Shown here one piece after another: positions 22,005 to 34,347 of a DNA stretch of 64,000 nucleotides. A program made the position numbers and the translations under genes. Every line of letters begins with the position of its first letter. Position 1 is the stretch's first letter. The notes below the pieces were generated by a model that worked only from the letters and a program-made list of their open reading frames with translations, was not told where the DNA came from and did not search any database. Source of the DNA: Cobetia crustatorum (GTDB lineage: Bacteria; Pseudomonadota; Gammaproteobacteria; Pseudomonadales; Halomonadaceae); contig NZ_JEMF01000050.1 in assembly GCF_000591415.1 (NCBI RefSeq), forward strand, positions 30,714 to 94,713. The letters run 5' to 3'.

Positions 22005-23531
22005 TTAGCGCGGGTCGAGCTTGACCAGCTTGGTCGCGACACGATCACCGTAGTCGGCATCGGCCTGACGAAGGTGCGCGATCATCTTGTCCTGCACGAC
22101 GTGGCTCACGCCAACCATGGTGCCTGAGATGACGTCAGTAATGCGCGTCTTCTGACCCTCATCAAACATGCGGTAAAGATTACCCGCCTGGCTGTAGTTA
22201 TCCTCATCGCTGTTGTCGTAGTAGCCAACCCAAGCGTCCTGTTCCAGCGGCATGGCCGGCTCGACAGCTGTGGCGTCCGGCACCGGTGCACCTTGCTCGG
22301 CACGCTCGTTGGGGTAGAAGTTAGTGCGGGAATACTGGCCGCCTTCCTTCGTCTCACCCGGCATGCCCTGCGTTGCCTGGCCACCCTGCGGGCCACCACC
22401 GTGCCCGGTTACCGGACACATGCCTGCCATCGCACCATCGCGCTGATAGTTGTTGACCGGGCAGACCGGACGGTTAACTGGCAGCTGCTCGCCATTGACG
22501 CCAACACGATAGCGGTGTGCATCGGCATAGGCCCACAGACGCGACTGCAATACGCGGTCCGGTGAGGCACCGATACCCGGCACGAAGTTGGACGGCGAGA
22601 AGGTGGACTGCTCAACCTCGGCGAAGTAGTTCTCCGGGTTACGGTTCAACTCCATCTTGCCGACTTCGATCAGCGGGAAGTCACCATGCGGCCAGACCTT
22701 GGTCAGATCGAACGGATTTATGTGATAGCTACGCGCCTGCTCTTCGGTCATTACCTGAAGGTTGACAGTCCAGCTCGGACGCTCACCACGATCAAGACGT
22801 GTATGCATATCATTCTGGTGGAAGTCAGGTGCCACCTGGCTTGCTTCTGCATCGGTCAGAGTTTCGTGACCCTGATCAGTCTTGAAGTGCCACTTGACCC
22901 AGACTCGCTCACCCTTGTCATTCCACAGGCTCAGCGTATGCGAGCTATAACCGTTCATGGTGGTCAACGACTTTGGAATACCGCGATCTGACATCAGGAT
23001 GGTGACCTGATGCAACGCCTGCGGATGGTTGGCCCAGAACTCCCAGCGATTCTGCCAGCTCACCATGTTGGTGTGCGGGTCTTTCTTCTGGGTATGGATG
23101 AAATCAGGGAACTTGGACGGCTCGCGGATGAAGAACACCGGCGTGTTGTTGCCGACCATGTCCCAGTTGCCCTCTTCGGTGTAGAACTTGAGAGCAAAAC
23201 CACGGACATCACGAGTGTTGTCACCGCTGTCCTGGCCACCGGCCACGGTAGAGAAACGTGCCAGCATCGGCGTCTGCTTACCGACGCCCTGCAGGAAACG
23301 TGCAATGGTCAGGTCAGACAGGTCACGCGTCAAAGTAAAGGTACCGAAAGCTGCGATACCACGAGCATGCACGACACGCTCCGGAATACGCTCACGATTG
23401 AAGTGAGCCAGCTTTTCGAACATACGCCAGTTATCAAACGTCAGGGAGCCATTCGGGCCAGCCGTCTGACTGATGTCGTCATGTGGAACCGGCGCACCAT
23501 TAGCGGTGGTATAGCGGGGAGTCTGTGACAT
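22005..23531 (-). CDS. katA: small-subunit monofunctional heme catalase
   Basis: Breaks hydrogen peroxide into water and oxygen; cytosolic homotetramer. 508 residues, the size of clade 3 catalases. The distal His55 lies in RVVHARGIAAFG, Asn128 in NWDMVGNNTPVFF, and the proximal heme Tyr335 in RLWAYADAHRYRVG. AGGAG stands about 10 nt before the ATG. It is the second catalase in a row: the larger katE ends only 400 bp upstream on the same strand. I looked for a clear OxyR site upstream and did not find one. Confidence 0.95.
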   Translation of the reverse strand: MSQTPRYTTANGAPVPHDDISQTAGPNGSLTFDNWRMFEKLAHFNRERIPERVVHARGIAAFGTFTLTRDLSDLTIARFLQGVGKQTPMLARFSTVAGGQDSGDNTRDVRGFALKFYTEEGNWDMVGNNTPVFFIREPSKFPDFIHTQKKDPHTNMVSWQNRWEFWANHPQALHQVTILMSDRGIPKSLTTMNGYSSHTLSLWNDKGERVWVKWHFKTDQGHETLTDAEASQVAPDFHQNDMHTRLDRGERPSWTVNLQVMTEEQARSYHINPFDLTKVWPHGDFPLIEVGKMELNRNPENYFAEVEQSTFSPSNFVPGIGASPDRVLQSRLWAYADAHRYRVGVNGEQLPVNRPVCPVNNYQRDGAMAGMCPVTGHGGGPQGGQATQGMPGETKEGGQYSRTNFYPNERAEQGAPVPDATAVEPAMPLEQDAWVGYYDNSDEDNYSQAGNLYRMFDEGQKTRITDVISGTMVGVSHVVQDKMIAHLRQADADYGDRVATKLVKLDPR

Positions 23532-23927
23532 GCGGACGTTCTCCTGTCAGGAATTTGGATGACACACGCCTCGTGTCTGGTGCAGTAGGAAACTGTTGTT
23601 TTCATGAACTGCTGTGATGACATGACGCATAAAGCAATCTACCAGAAGGTTAATACTTTCAAATCAACGAGCCATCACCGGTGCGGGATTTCCTTCAGGG
23701 CCAAGACGACCTGCCCGGCAGTGTGCTTGCGCATGACCCCTTTGATACCTGTTCATTTTAGCCAGTAGACGAGACAAGAGATAATCAATTACCCGCATGC
23801 GTTCAATAATGCAGGGCTATCAGAAATCTTGGTGAGCGAGCACAAGAAACACCCTGACCAAAGGTACAGGGCGTTATGTGAAGGTAACGTGACGGTCACC
23901 TGTCTAGCCAACAAAATGGCGCCAACA
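23532..23927. other. intergenic region between katE and katA
   Basis: About 395 bp without a gene. It should contain the katA promoter; an imperfect inverted repeat (about 23882-23901, AGGT...ACCT) is the only symmetry noticed, and it has no T-run. No tRNA and no clear OxyR four-part motif seen. Confidence 0.35.
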
Positions 23928-26181
23928 TCAGGCAGGCATCTGGTTGGCTCTCGTATCGCGATCCCAGACACGATGAGACAGCAGCGCATCGCGAAGCGGC
24001 AGGCTGACCGCCAGGACCTCATCCACCAGGATGACACCCTCTTCTTCCGGGATACCGGCCTTGGCCAGCAGTTCACGGCCTTCTGAAATGGCCAGAATCG
24101 GCTTGAGATGCTTGTAGGCTTCCTGAACATAGTAGAGCCCGAGCCCTGAAGCGCTCAGCGCCTTGACACTGCCTTCGCCACCAGCGACGACCACGGCGTC
24201 CACCGTGACCGACGGCATGCCATTGAGCATCGCATCCGGCGACAGCATGCTGCCGTCCAGAGCCTTGATCGGCGCCATGCTGGGCGCGATCAACAGCCCC
24301 TCGGCCCCTTCATCGGCCAACTGCTTCTTGATGCCATTGACGTCCTCGACCGCGACACCATTCGCCGCGAGGATGGCAACCTTGCGCGTGGCGATGGAGT
24401 CCGGCAGGCGAGCCATCAAGCTGAGGGCTGAATCACTTTCCACCTGGCTGCTGCCCAGCTCACCCGCGGGCGCCGGCTTGGCTGTCGGGGTGGCCACCCG
24501 TGGTTTTCCCCTACGCGACGCGCCAGCTCCAGATCGATATTGGGCAGGATCTCAGTGATCACTCGCTCACGAATCCACGGACGCTCGACCTTGGAAAGCT
24601 CGAAGGTATAGGCGGCAATGATGTGTTCCTTCTCGACATCCGTCTGGCTGTTCCAGAACAGCGTGGCCTGGGAATAGTGATCGCCGAAGGACTCACTGCG
24701 CGCACGCACCTTGTGGGCTTCAATGCGCTCATGGTGTGGCTCGAAGCCACCATGTGCGTCATCAGACGGCGGTGTCTCGGACGGCCAGCCACCATCGATG
24801 GAGTTGGGCTCGTAGGATGCCTGCCCCGTATTGATGGTCTGGCGATGCTGGGCATCACGCTGATTGTTGTGGAACGGGCAGACCGGCTGGTTGATGGGAA
24901 TCTCGTGAAAGTTCGGCCCACCGAGACGCAACATCTGGGTATCGAGATAGGAGAACAGACGCCCCTGCAACAGCGGGTCGTTGGAGAAGTCGATACCCGG
25001 CACGATATTGGCTGGATTGAATGCGACCTGTTCGGTTTCCGCGAAGAAATTGTCCGGGTTGCGGTCCAGCACCATCTTGCCGATCGGTACGACAGGCACC
25101 AGCGATTCCGGGATCAACTTGGTCGGATCGAGAATATCGAAGTCGAAACTGTGTTCATCCTTCTCTTCGACAACCTGGATACCCAGCTCCCATTCCAGCG
25201 CGGCGCCATTCTTGATGTCGTCCCACATCATGCGACGATTGAAATCCGGATCACGCCCCCACAGCTTCTGGGCTTCATCCCAGATCAGCGAACAGGTGCC
25301 CGCCACCGGCTTCCAGTGGAACTTCACGAAGCGTGAAGTGCCCTCACGATCAATCAGCCGGAAGGTATGCACGCCAAAGCCTTCCATGTTGCGGAAATGA
25401 CGCGGGAAAGCGCGGTCCGACATGGTCCACAGTACGGTATGCGTGGTTTCCGGCATCAAGGAGACGAAGTCCCAGAAGGTATCGTGCGCCGACTGCCTTG
25501 GGGGATCTCGTTGTGCGGTTCCGGCTTCACTGCGTGAACGAAGTCGGGGAACTTCATCGCGTCCTGAATGAAGAACACTGGGATGTCGTTGCCGACCAGA
25601 TCCCAGTTGCCGTCGTCGGTATAGAACTTGGTCGCGAAGCCACGGACATCGCGCACGGTGTCGTTGGAGCCACGCGCACCCTGCACGGTGGAAAAGCGCA
25701 CGAAGACGGGCGTCTTCTTCGACGGATCATGAAACACGCCCGCCTTGGAGTACTGCGCAGCGTTGTCATAAGCCTGGAAATAACCGTGTGCCGCGGAACC
25801 TCGCGCGTGCACGATGCGCTCCGGAATGCGCTCGTTATCGAAGTGATTCATCTTCTCGCGGAAGATGAAGTCCTCCATCAGCGTCGGACCACGCTCACCC
25901 GCTTTCAGCGAGTTGTGGTTGTCCGCGATGCGCAGCCCTTGGTTGGTGCGCAGATCGTGACCTTCAGCATCCGAGCGGAAGGTCTCGAGATTCTCATCCT
26001 TGGCCTGGCCGTCACCTGCATTGGGCTTGGTGTCATGCGGCCCATTGCGGTTCGAGTAGGTATAAGGATTGTCCGTCGTTTGATCCGGATTCTGACCAGC
26101 ATGATGTGGACACTGCTGCTCGTCTTGCGGATCACTCTGCGGCTTGTCATGAGAGGAAGGATTCTGCTGGTTGCTCGCCAT
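23928..26181 (-). pseudogene. katE: large-subunit catalase HPII, two frameshifts as sequenced
   Basis: With both frames repaired this is a catalase of about 751 residues, matching E. coli HPII (753), a stress/stationary-phase heme catalase with a C-terminal flavodoxin-like (DJ-1/PfpI-type) domain. Part 1 (25456-26181) has the His in [12 protein letters not shown] and [13 protein letters not shown]. Part 2 (24416-25459) has the heme Tyr region [28 protein letters not shown]. Part 3 (23928-24497) is the C-terminal domain ending HRVWDRDTRANQMPA. The breaks lie at about 25494, where EIPQG should continue [10 protein letters not shown], and at 24497-24499, where GENHG should continue VATPTAKP; each is repaired by adding one base. 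An Asn/Gln/Asp-rich N-terminal tail of about 75 residues precedes the core. Confidence 0.85.
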
Positions 26182-26361
26182 GCTAAAACACTCCTGTTTT
26201 CGCTAGATCTGCAACCCGCCGCTCTGCTGGCGACGGACTTTCCAACAGGCCAAACAGCAGGGACATGGTCTGAGCCCTGTGCCGTCTGGTGGTACTTCAC
26301 CCCACTGCTTCGATGTAGCAGTGGGCATAAATCTGTTACTCGGTGAACGAATTCACGAACT

Positions 26362-26607
26362 TCAGGCCTTGGATTTGACCTTCGAGACAATCCAGAGCAA
26401 CACCACTGCCCCGACGACCGAGACCACCAGTGAGCCAATGATGCCGGTAGAGGCCAGTCCCAGCAGTTTGAACAACACGCTACCAAGCAGACCACCGACC
26501 ACACCAACCACGATGTTGCCGAGAATGCCGAAACTGCCACCACGCATGATGTTGCCCGCGATCCAGCCCGCCAGACCGCCAATAATCAAACCGAGAATGA
26601 TGCCCAT
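26362..26607 (-). CDS. GlsB/YeaQ/YmgE family stress-response membrane protein
   Basis: 81-residue inner-membrane protein, almost entirely glycine-rich hydrophobic helix: IILGLIIGGLAGWIAGNIMRGGSFGILGNIVVGVVGGLLGS, then a third helix ending in a basic tail. This is the transglycosylase-associated (GlsB/YeaQ) family, small proteins often induced by osmotic or general stress; the biochemical role is unknown. AGGAGG precedes the ATG. It lies upstream of katE on the same strand (180 bp apart), which fits a shared stress setting but does not prove one operon. Confidence 0.88.
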   Translation of the reverse strand: MGIILGLIIGGLAGWIAGNIMRGGSFGILGNIVVGVVGGLLGSVLFKLLGLASTGIIGSLVVSVVGAVVLLWIVSKVKSKA

Positions 26608-26704
26608 AGTTCAATACCTCCTGATGATGAAACAGCTTTGATTTAGCATTACCTATTTCTTGGAGACGAACGCGTCGAAAAAAAAGGGGGGACATCACAA
26701 CTCT

Positions 26705-27328
26705 TCAAAACGAGGAGCCGGGTTGCTGCAGGAAGGCGACCTCCTCAGCACTGGACGTCCGCCCTAGAATGGCGTTGCGATGCGGATAGCGGCCAAATCT
26801 ACGCACGATGTCCGCATGATGGCGCTCAAAGCGCAATGTTTTTTCAAGCCCGGGCCGATCGAACAAGGCTTCTGCCCGATCATGGATCGCCACCGATTCG
26901 CTATGCATCCACGGCATGATCACGAAGGGCTGCCAGGCCACCGGCAGTTGCTCAAGATCCCCCTCGATTACCGCCTGCTGAGAGAGCGCCAAGGCCAGCG
27001 TATCTCCCTCAAAGGCGCCGGGCGTATCACGATGAATATTGCGCGAGAACTGATCCAGCACGAGGATCTCCGCCAGACGTCCACCGGGTGTCACGCGCCA
27101 CTCCCATAACTCACATGCCAGCGCACGCTGCAGACACTCCTCAAAGCGCTGGCGAATCGTGGCATCCAACGTCTCACTCTTGCGAAACCAATCTCTGGCT
27201 GCCAGTTCGACGAACCAGAATTCCAATATGCCGCGTGCTTCTTCGTGACACTCCGCCATTAACTGCACGCTCTGTGCCGACGCTGCAACTGAAACGGCAG
27301 ATGTGGGGGTAACTCGGGATTTCGACAT
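26705..27328 (-). CDS. DUF924 family protein
   Basis: 207 residues. The DUF924 pattern is clear: ILEFWFVELAARDWFRKSETLDATIRQRF, LVLDQFSRNIHRDTPGAFEGD, PFVIMPWMHSES and HADIVRRFGRYPHRNAILGR. The family is soluble and helical, resembles TPR folds and has no settled function. The ATG at 27328 has AGGAGG in front; the frame runs further upstream without a ribosome site. It stands between a stress membrane protein and the divergent phoD gene. Confidence 0.85.
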   Translation of the reverse strand: MSKSRVTPTSAVSVAASAQSVQLMAECHEEARGILEFWFVELAARDWFRKSETLDATIRQRFEECLQRALACELWEWRVTPGGRLAEILVLDQFSRNIHRDTPGAFEGDTLALALSQQAVIEGDLEQLPVAWQPFVIMPWMHSESVAIHDRAEALFDRPGLEKTLRFERHHADIVRRFGRYPHRNAILGRTSSAEEVAFLQQPGSSF

Positions 27329-27576
27329 GCAGCCTCCTGCAGGCTCATCAGCACGTTCATCAACACTCACGGGATCATCAACAGCATGGAAAAGAAGATA
27401 GCCCACAGGGCTATCTGCAACGACAGACGACACCTTGGTGTCGCTCGGCCTCCTTCAACTACTACACATCATCATGGCACTGACACCTTCTCGTCATCTT
27501 GAGCAGCGACAGTAGCGACTCTCAAGAGCACCGCCCGCTGCTCTCCTGACGTCTGATTGATAACAAGGAAGCTTAC

Positions 27577-29259
27577 ATGTCCCGCCGCCTGTCTGACTTA
27601 TTCCTGCCGCGCAGCCGCAATGCGTCACGCTCGTCCGAAACCTCCACGTCCTCGGCTGTTATCTCGGGTGAGCCCTCGCGCATGGATCGGCGCAAACTAC
27701 TGGGCCGTGGCCTGCAAGCGCGGGGTTCGGACTGATGGCCACGACAGGCCTGCTGAGCGCGCCGTCCATCGTGATGGCGGAAGGCCGTCGCCCCAAGATG
27801 CCGTCAGGAGTAATGAGCGGTGATGTCACCGCCAGCCGCGCGATGCTGTGGAGCCAGACCGACAAGCCCGCACGCATGCTGATCGAACTGGCCGATAACG
27901 CCGAGATGCGCGGTGCCTTCCAGATGCAGGGGCCCGCCGCTCTGCCTGCTGATGGCCTGACCTCGAAGCTCGATCTGACCCGTATCGGTACGCGCGCCAA
28001 TGCCAGCGGTGAGGTGTTCTACCGGGTCCGCTACGCGGCGCTTGACGATCACAAGGCCATCAGCGAGGCGACCTCTGGCCGCTTGATCCTGCCGCCGAGT
28101 GCTCAGAAACCGCGTGCGCTGCGCTTCGTATGGTCTGGCGATACGGTCGGTCAAGGCTGGGGCATCAATCCCGATTTTGGTGGCCTGCGTCTCTACGAAA
28201 CCATGCGTCAGGCCAAACCGGACTTCTTCCTGCACTCCGGCGACACCATCTATGCCGATGGCCCGCTGGAAGAGCGCGTCACCCAACATGACGGCAGTGA
28301 GTGGCGCAATATTGTCACGCCGGCCAAGTCAAAGGTCGCCGAGACACTCGAGGAATACCGCGGTCAGTACGCCTACAACCTGATGGACGACAACCTGCGC
28401 CGCTTCAATGCCGAAGTGCCGATGTTTGCCCAATGGGATGACCACGAAACCACCAACAACTGGTACCCCGGCGAAATTCTCGAGGATGACCGCTACACAG
28501 AAAAAAAATGTCGATGTACTGTCTGCCAATGCGCGCCGCGCCTTCCTCGAGAACATGCCACTGCGCACTGGCCCCAGCGCACCGGAGCGCATCTATCGCA
28601 ACTTCGGTTTCGGTCCCGATCTTGAGATGTTCATGCTCGACATGCGTAGCTTCCGCGGCGCCAACTCTGCCAATCGCCAGTCGGGCCGCGGGCCGGAAAC
28701 CGACTTCCTCGGTCGTGATCAGCTGGCCTGGCTCAAGCAGTCACTCAAAGCCAGCACCGCCACCTGGAAGATCATCGCCTCTGACATGCCGATTGGCCTG
28801 CTGGTACGTGATGGCGATAACTTCGAGAACGGCGCCAATGGCGATGGCGAGGTGCTGGGACGTGAACAGGATATCGCCGAACTGTTGAAGTTCGTGCGTG
28901 ATCACGATATCCAGAATCTAGTATGGCTGACCGCAGACGTGCACTACACCGCCGCCCATCACTACTCACCAGAGCGCGCCGTGTTCAAGGACTTCACACC
29001 GTTCTGGGAATTCGTCAGCGGCCCGATTCATGCCGGCACCTACGGCCCGGGCGAGCTGGACAACACCTTCGGCCCCAAGCTTGAATTCGTGAAGGCACCG
29101 CCAGAGGGCCGCGCCAACATGTCACCCAGCGAAGGCTTCCAGTTCTTCGGTCAGGTCGATCTCGACCCTGAGAGCAAGGCGCTCACCGTGACTCTGAAAG
29201 ACATTCACGGCGCATCGCTGTATCAGAAGGTACTGGCACCGACTGACGTCACGGCTTGA
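27577..29259 (+). pseudogene. phoD: PhoD-family alkaline phosphatase/phosphodiesterase, two frameshifts as sequenced
   Basis: About 560 residues when repaired. The N terminus carries a Tat-type signal (MDRRKLLGRGLQ, then a hydrophobic stretch and SAPSIVMAEG), so the protein is exported folded. The metallophosphatase part shows RFVWSGDTVG, DFFLHSGDTIYADGP, FAQWDDHETTNNWYPG and VWLTADVHYTAAHHY, the Fe/Ca-binding motifs of PhoD. Frame 1 ends at 27735, and a missing base at about 27711-27722 joins it to the next frame. At 28501-28508 a run of eight A should be seven (TEKN VDVLSANA follows). AAGGA precedes the ATG at 27577. No Pho box was found upstream. Confidence 0.85.
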
Positions 29260-29313
29260 TCATCAGCGCGACTCCCGTCAGCTAACCTGACACCGAATGC
29301 CTGAATGCTGTGC

Positions 29314-29367
29314 AATGCCCCATGTCTCCTCTCGCCGCCAATGCGGTTCGTAGAGACATGGGGCATT
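29314..29367 (+). terminator. long hairpin after phoD
   Basis: Perfect 15-bp inverted repeat AATGCCCCATGTCTC / GAGACATGGGGCATT (29314-29328 and 29353-29367) with a 24-nt loop. It has no T-run, so termination efficiency is uncertain. The stem shares its sequence pattern (TGCCCC...TGTCT) with the hairpin after the second symporter. Confidence 0.55.
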
Positions 29368-29638
29368 CGTGTCTTGACCCAATCGATAGGTCTTATCTTC
29401 AGCTTCAAGCGCTATCGTCAGAAGCTATGTTTGGAAAATTCAGACAATTGCATAAAAATGTCAGACAAATTGTCAATGGTGGATACGGCCCATTTATTTG
29501 ACACTGACCGGCACTCTAGATGTCGATCACTGACAGCTCACCTCGAGATGCCGCGCGCCAACGGTGGGGTGAGTCATGCAAGTGATGGCAGCTGAGCAAG
29601 CAGGCCTCCGAGCCCTGTTGTTCAACAAGGATAACGCC

Positions 29639-31234
<1,596 letters not shown>

Positions 31235-31671
31235 CGGAGCGAGTACAGCCACTCCAGCGACATGAACACCACCTTCAGCGCCCCGCCATCTTTGCCGATG
31301 GCGGGCGCTGTCGTTAGTCACATGATGGTTATCCACTATTGAGTCCGCGATGCAGGCGCGTTTTTCCGTAAACATCCGTAGCTTCGTCACCCACCACACC
31401 CCAAAAGTCTTATAAGAAAGCGCAGCAGGAGCGCTTCAAACGCTGATCTCGCGGGAAATATCAGTATGAAACCAACGTATTATCTACAAATGGTGGATAG
31501 CGAGATCACAGCAGATGCCTACACTATCGCCAGACTTACCGTAAATGTTACCGGTGAGTCTCTTCAAGGACGATGGCACAGCCTGCTGTGTGCATTGCAT
31601 AGACACTGCCTAGCTGGCGATGATTTCAACGCATTGCGTTGTAACAGCCTGGCATCAAGGAACCCTCTCTC
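31235..31671 (+). promoter_or_regulatory. intergenic region between the symporters, terminator-like hairpin and shared upstream motif
   Basis: Begins with a hairpin CAGCGCCCCGCCATC / GATGGCGGGCGCTG (31276-31310, one bulge, no T-run). At 31489-31499 it contains AATGGTGGATA, identical to 29475-29485 upstream of the first symporter, and at 31330-31340 the near-identical motif on the opposite strand. These are 183 and 164 bp before the respective start codons. No gene is supported here. Confidence 0.4.
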
Positions 31672-33264
31672 ATGCATGCCCTGACACTCATATCATTCGT
31701 GTTCTTTACTGGCCTGGTCGCACTTCTGACCTGGTGGTGGACGCACCGTGATGATACCTCGCACTCCACCGGTTACTTTCTAGCCGGGCGCAGCCTGACC
31801 TTCCCGCTGATTGCGGGCTCCTTGCTGATGACCAACCTTTCTACCGAGCAGATGGTCGGCTTGAACGGTGCCGCCTTTACCGATGGCCTGTCTGTCATGG
31901 CGTGGGAAGTCATGGCCGTCATCGCAATGGTCGTGATGGCGATGTTCTTCCTGCCTCGCTTCCTGAAGAGTGGTATCACCACCCTGCCGGAACTGCTCGC
32001 CTTGCGTTATGGCCGTAGCACCGAACTGATCACCAACCTGATCTTCCTGTTCGCCTATGCCGTGATTCTGCTGCCGATCATTCTCTATTCCGGCGCCATC
32101 GGCCTGAAGGGCATGCTCGACCTCCCCACTCTGACGGGGATTACCTCACCCAATGCACTACTATGGATCACCATCTGGGTCGTTGGCATCATCGGTTCTA
32201 TCTACGCTCTATTCGGCGGCATGCGCTCGATCGCCATCTCCGACACCCTGAACGGTGTGGGTCTGCTGATCGGCGGCATGTTGATCGTCTATTTCGGTCT
32301 GAATGCCGTCAGCGACGGCCAGGGTGTCATGGCCGGCTGGGACACCCTGACCGCTGCCAACCCGGAGAAATTCAACTCCATGGGTAGCGATGACCAATCC
32401 GTACCCTTCTCGACCCTGTTTACCGGCGTGATGATCATCAACTTCTTCTACTGGTGTACCAACCAGCAGATCATCCAGCGCACCTTCGCAGCCAAGACAC
32501 TCGCCGAAGGCCAGAAAGGCGTCTTGCTGACCGGTGCCCTCAAGCTGCTAGGCCCATTGTATCTAGTGATTCCAGGCATCATCGCCTACCACCTGTACGC
32601 TTCTTCCGGCGTCAAGGCCGATAGCGCTTACGGTCAATTGGTGTTTGACGTGCTGCCAGCACCGTTGACCGGCTTCTTCGCGGCCGCCATGGTCGGTGCC
32701 ATTTTGTCGTCCTTCAACTCGGCACTGAATGCGACCACCACACTGTTCTCAACCGGCATCTACAAGGCACACCTGCGCCCCAATGCCACCGACGCAGAAG
32801 TGGTCAAGATCTCCAAGGGCTTTGGCTGGGTACTGGCGATTTCCTCGATGACACTGGCACCACTACTGGCTGGCCAGGAAAGCTTGTTCGGTTACCTGCA
32901 GAAAATGAACGCCATCTACTTTATCCCGATCTTTGCCGTCGTCCTGATGGGCCTGCTGACACGTCGCGTGCCGACGGTTGCTGCCAATCTGGCGCTGTTC
33001 ATCGGTTGTATCGTGATTGGCGTGGTTTACTTCGTACCGGCATTCTCGGGCGTATTGGAGAATATTCACGAATTCCACTTCGTCGGACTGGTGTTTGTAC
33101 TGCTGATCGCGATGATGTTGATCATCGGCAAGCTGGCGCCGCGTGATGAACCGTGGGTTCAGCAGGATGTGGGGGCCATCGACATGACACCTTGGAAAGG
33201 TGCCAAGGTCTGTGCGTTGATCCTCGTCGTGCTGGTGATCGCCATCTATCTGGCCTTTATCTAA
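31672..33264 (+). CDS. sodium:solute symporter, YidK-like (copy 2)
   Basis: 530 residues, aligned over its whole length with the preceding symporter without large gaps: same start, same STGYFLAGRSLTFP, NLSTEQMVGLNGAAFTDG, NQQIIQRTFAAKTLAEGQKG, and the same C-terminal PRDEPWVQQDVGAIDMTPW region. Differences cluster in the extracellular or substrate-facing stretches (for example the segment after GLKGMLDL and the last helices). A tandem duplication is the simplest origin. The copies may differ in substrate or expression. It has a terminator downstream. Confidence 0.9.
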   Translation: MHALTLISFVFFTGLVALLTWWWTHRDDTSHSTGYFLAGRSLTFPLIAGSLLMTNLSTEQMVGLNGAAFTDGLSVMAWEVMAVIAMVVMAMFFLPRFLKSGITTLPELLALRYGRSTELITNLIFLFAYAVILLPIILYSGAIGLKGMLDLPTLTGITSPNALLWITIWVVGIIGSIYALFGGMRSIAISDTLNGVGLLIGGMLIVYFGLNAVSDGQGVMAGWDTLTAANPEKFNSMGSDDQSVPFSTLFTGVMIINFFYWCTNQQIIQRTFAAKTLAEGQKGVLLTGALKLLGPLYLVIPGIIAYHLYASSGVKADSAYGQLVFDVLPAPLTGFFAAAMVGAILSSFNSALNATTTLFSTGIYKAHLRPNATDAEVVKISKGFGWVLAISSMTLAPLLAGQESLFGYLQKMNAIYFIPIFAVVLMGLLTRRVPTVAANLALFIGCIVIGVVYFVPAFSGVLENIHEFHFVGLVFVLLIAMMLIIGKLAPRDEPWVQQDVGAIDMTPWKGAKVCALILVVLVIAIYLAFI

Positions 33265-33317
33265 CGCTGAGGCCCGCTTCACACTGACGTTTCTCACGAC
33301 ATCGTCAGCTAATGCGT

Positions 33318-33356
33318 CGATGCCCCGCAGTGTCTCTTCAGACATGCGGGGCATCG
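33318..33356 (+). terminator. terminator after the second symporter
   Basis: Inverted repeat CGATGCCCCGCA / TGCGGGGCATCG with an inner extension TGTCT / AGACA around a 4-nt loop, followed by GTGTTTC. The same inner pairing is seen in the hairpin after phoD. Confidence 0.65.
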
Positions 33357-33416
33357 TGTTTCAGGAGTCCGTTTGAGGCATGCTGCAAGCTCCCCTAAAC
33401 AGCAAAGAGTCTGTTC

Positions 33417-34253
33417 ATGCCCTTTCTGTCACGCCTCGCCCTCGTTCCGCTCTACATGCGCTGGCAACTATGGCTCGTGCTATTGGCCATCTTGCTGGCA
33501 GCCACCAACAGTCAAGCCGCTGAACGCTGGCAGCGTTCTGACGTACTGATCCAGAGCTTCATGGAGGTGGCACTCAAGCGTGAATATCGTCCCGGCAAGT
33601 CGGAGCCCTTGGTCCGCTGGCAGGTCCCCCTCAGGGTGAAAATCGATTCCCAGCTTGGGAATACGCGCCTGCAACATCAACTTGCTCGCGTACAACTGAA
33701 ACACCTGACATCGATCACCGGCCAGCCACTGAGCTTCGTTGACTCCTCTCAGAAAGCCAATCTACGTGTCGCATTTATCAGCCATGACCATATGTCTCGT
33801 GAAGCTGCCAAGTATGTGGGTAAAAAACAGGTCAGTACTGCGGGCATGCGCAAGGCACTGCAGGAAGGCGTATGCCTGACGCTCTTCAAGCGCACGCAAG
33901 ACCACAGCATCAGCAGCGGCCTTATCCTGATTCCAGTCGACTACGCACGCCAGAGGGGGCGACTGGTGGATTGCATCATCGAGGAAACAGCACAGGTCAT
34001 GGGACTGCCCAATGACTCGGGCGAGGTGTACCCCTCGGTCTTCAACGACCTGAGCACCGATACCTGGCTAAGCCCGTTGGATTATCTTTTGCTCAAAATG
34101 CTCTATGCGCCAGAGCTTGCGCCCGGCATGTCAGTTGATGAGGTTCGTCAGGCACTGCCCGGCATCATCTCGCGACTGACTGCCAAGGGTGAGCTGAAAA
34201 ATGCCGTGCATCGCGTACGCAACGGCAGTCTGCGCGACTGGTTGGATGAATAG
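33417..34253 (+). CDS. DUF2927 domain protein, exported
   Basis: 278 residues. The N terminus is a long signal peptide or anchor (RWQLWLVLLAILLAATNSQA). The rest matches DUF2927, a family of predicted zincin-like exported proteins; the signature is CIIEETAQVMGLPNDSGEVYPSVFND followed by LSPLDYLLLKMLYAPELAPGM. The expected HExxH is replaced by EETAQ, as is usual for this family. Function is unknown. The stop codon lies in an inverted repeat (TAGCCTGTC / GACAGGCTA, 34251-34288) without T-run. Confidence 0.75.
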   Translation: MPFLSRLALVPLYMRWQLWLVLLAILLAATNSQAAERWQRSDVLIQSFMEVALKREYRPGKSEPLVRWQVPLRVKIDSQLGNTRLQHQLARVQLKHLTSITGQPLSFVDSSQKANLRVAFISHDHMSREAAKYVGKKQVSTAGMRKALQEGVCLTLFKRTQDHSISSGLILIPVDYARQRGRLVDCIIEETAQVMGLPNDSGEVYPSVFNDLSTDTWLSPLDYLLLKMLYAPELAPGMSVDEVRQALPGIISRLTAKGELKNAVHRVRNGSLRDWLDE

Positions 34254-34347
34254 CCTGTCTGGTCAGCACCATGGTGTGCGACAGGCTAGCGCTGGCATAA
34301 TCCGTACAGGCGCATGAGGCGTCTGACATCGCCGGAGCCCTCCTGTC

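Noticed and set aside
24416..25459. Separate short catalase gene distinct from katE
   Set aside because: It has no start signal, begins in the middle of the catalase core and continues the preceding frame exactly after one added base.
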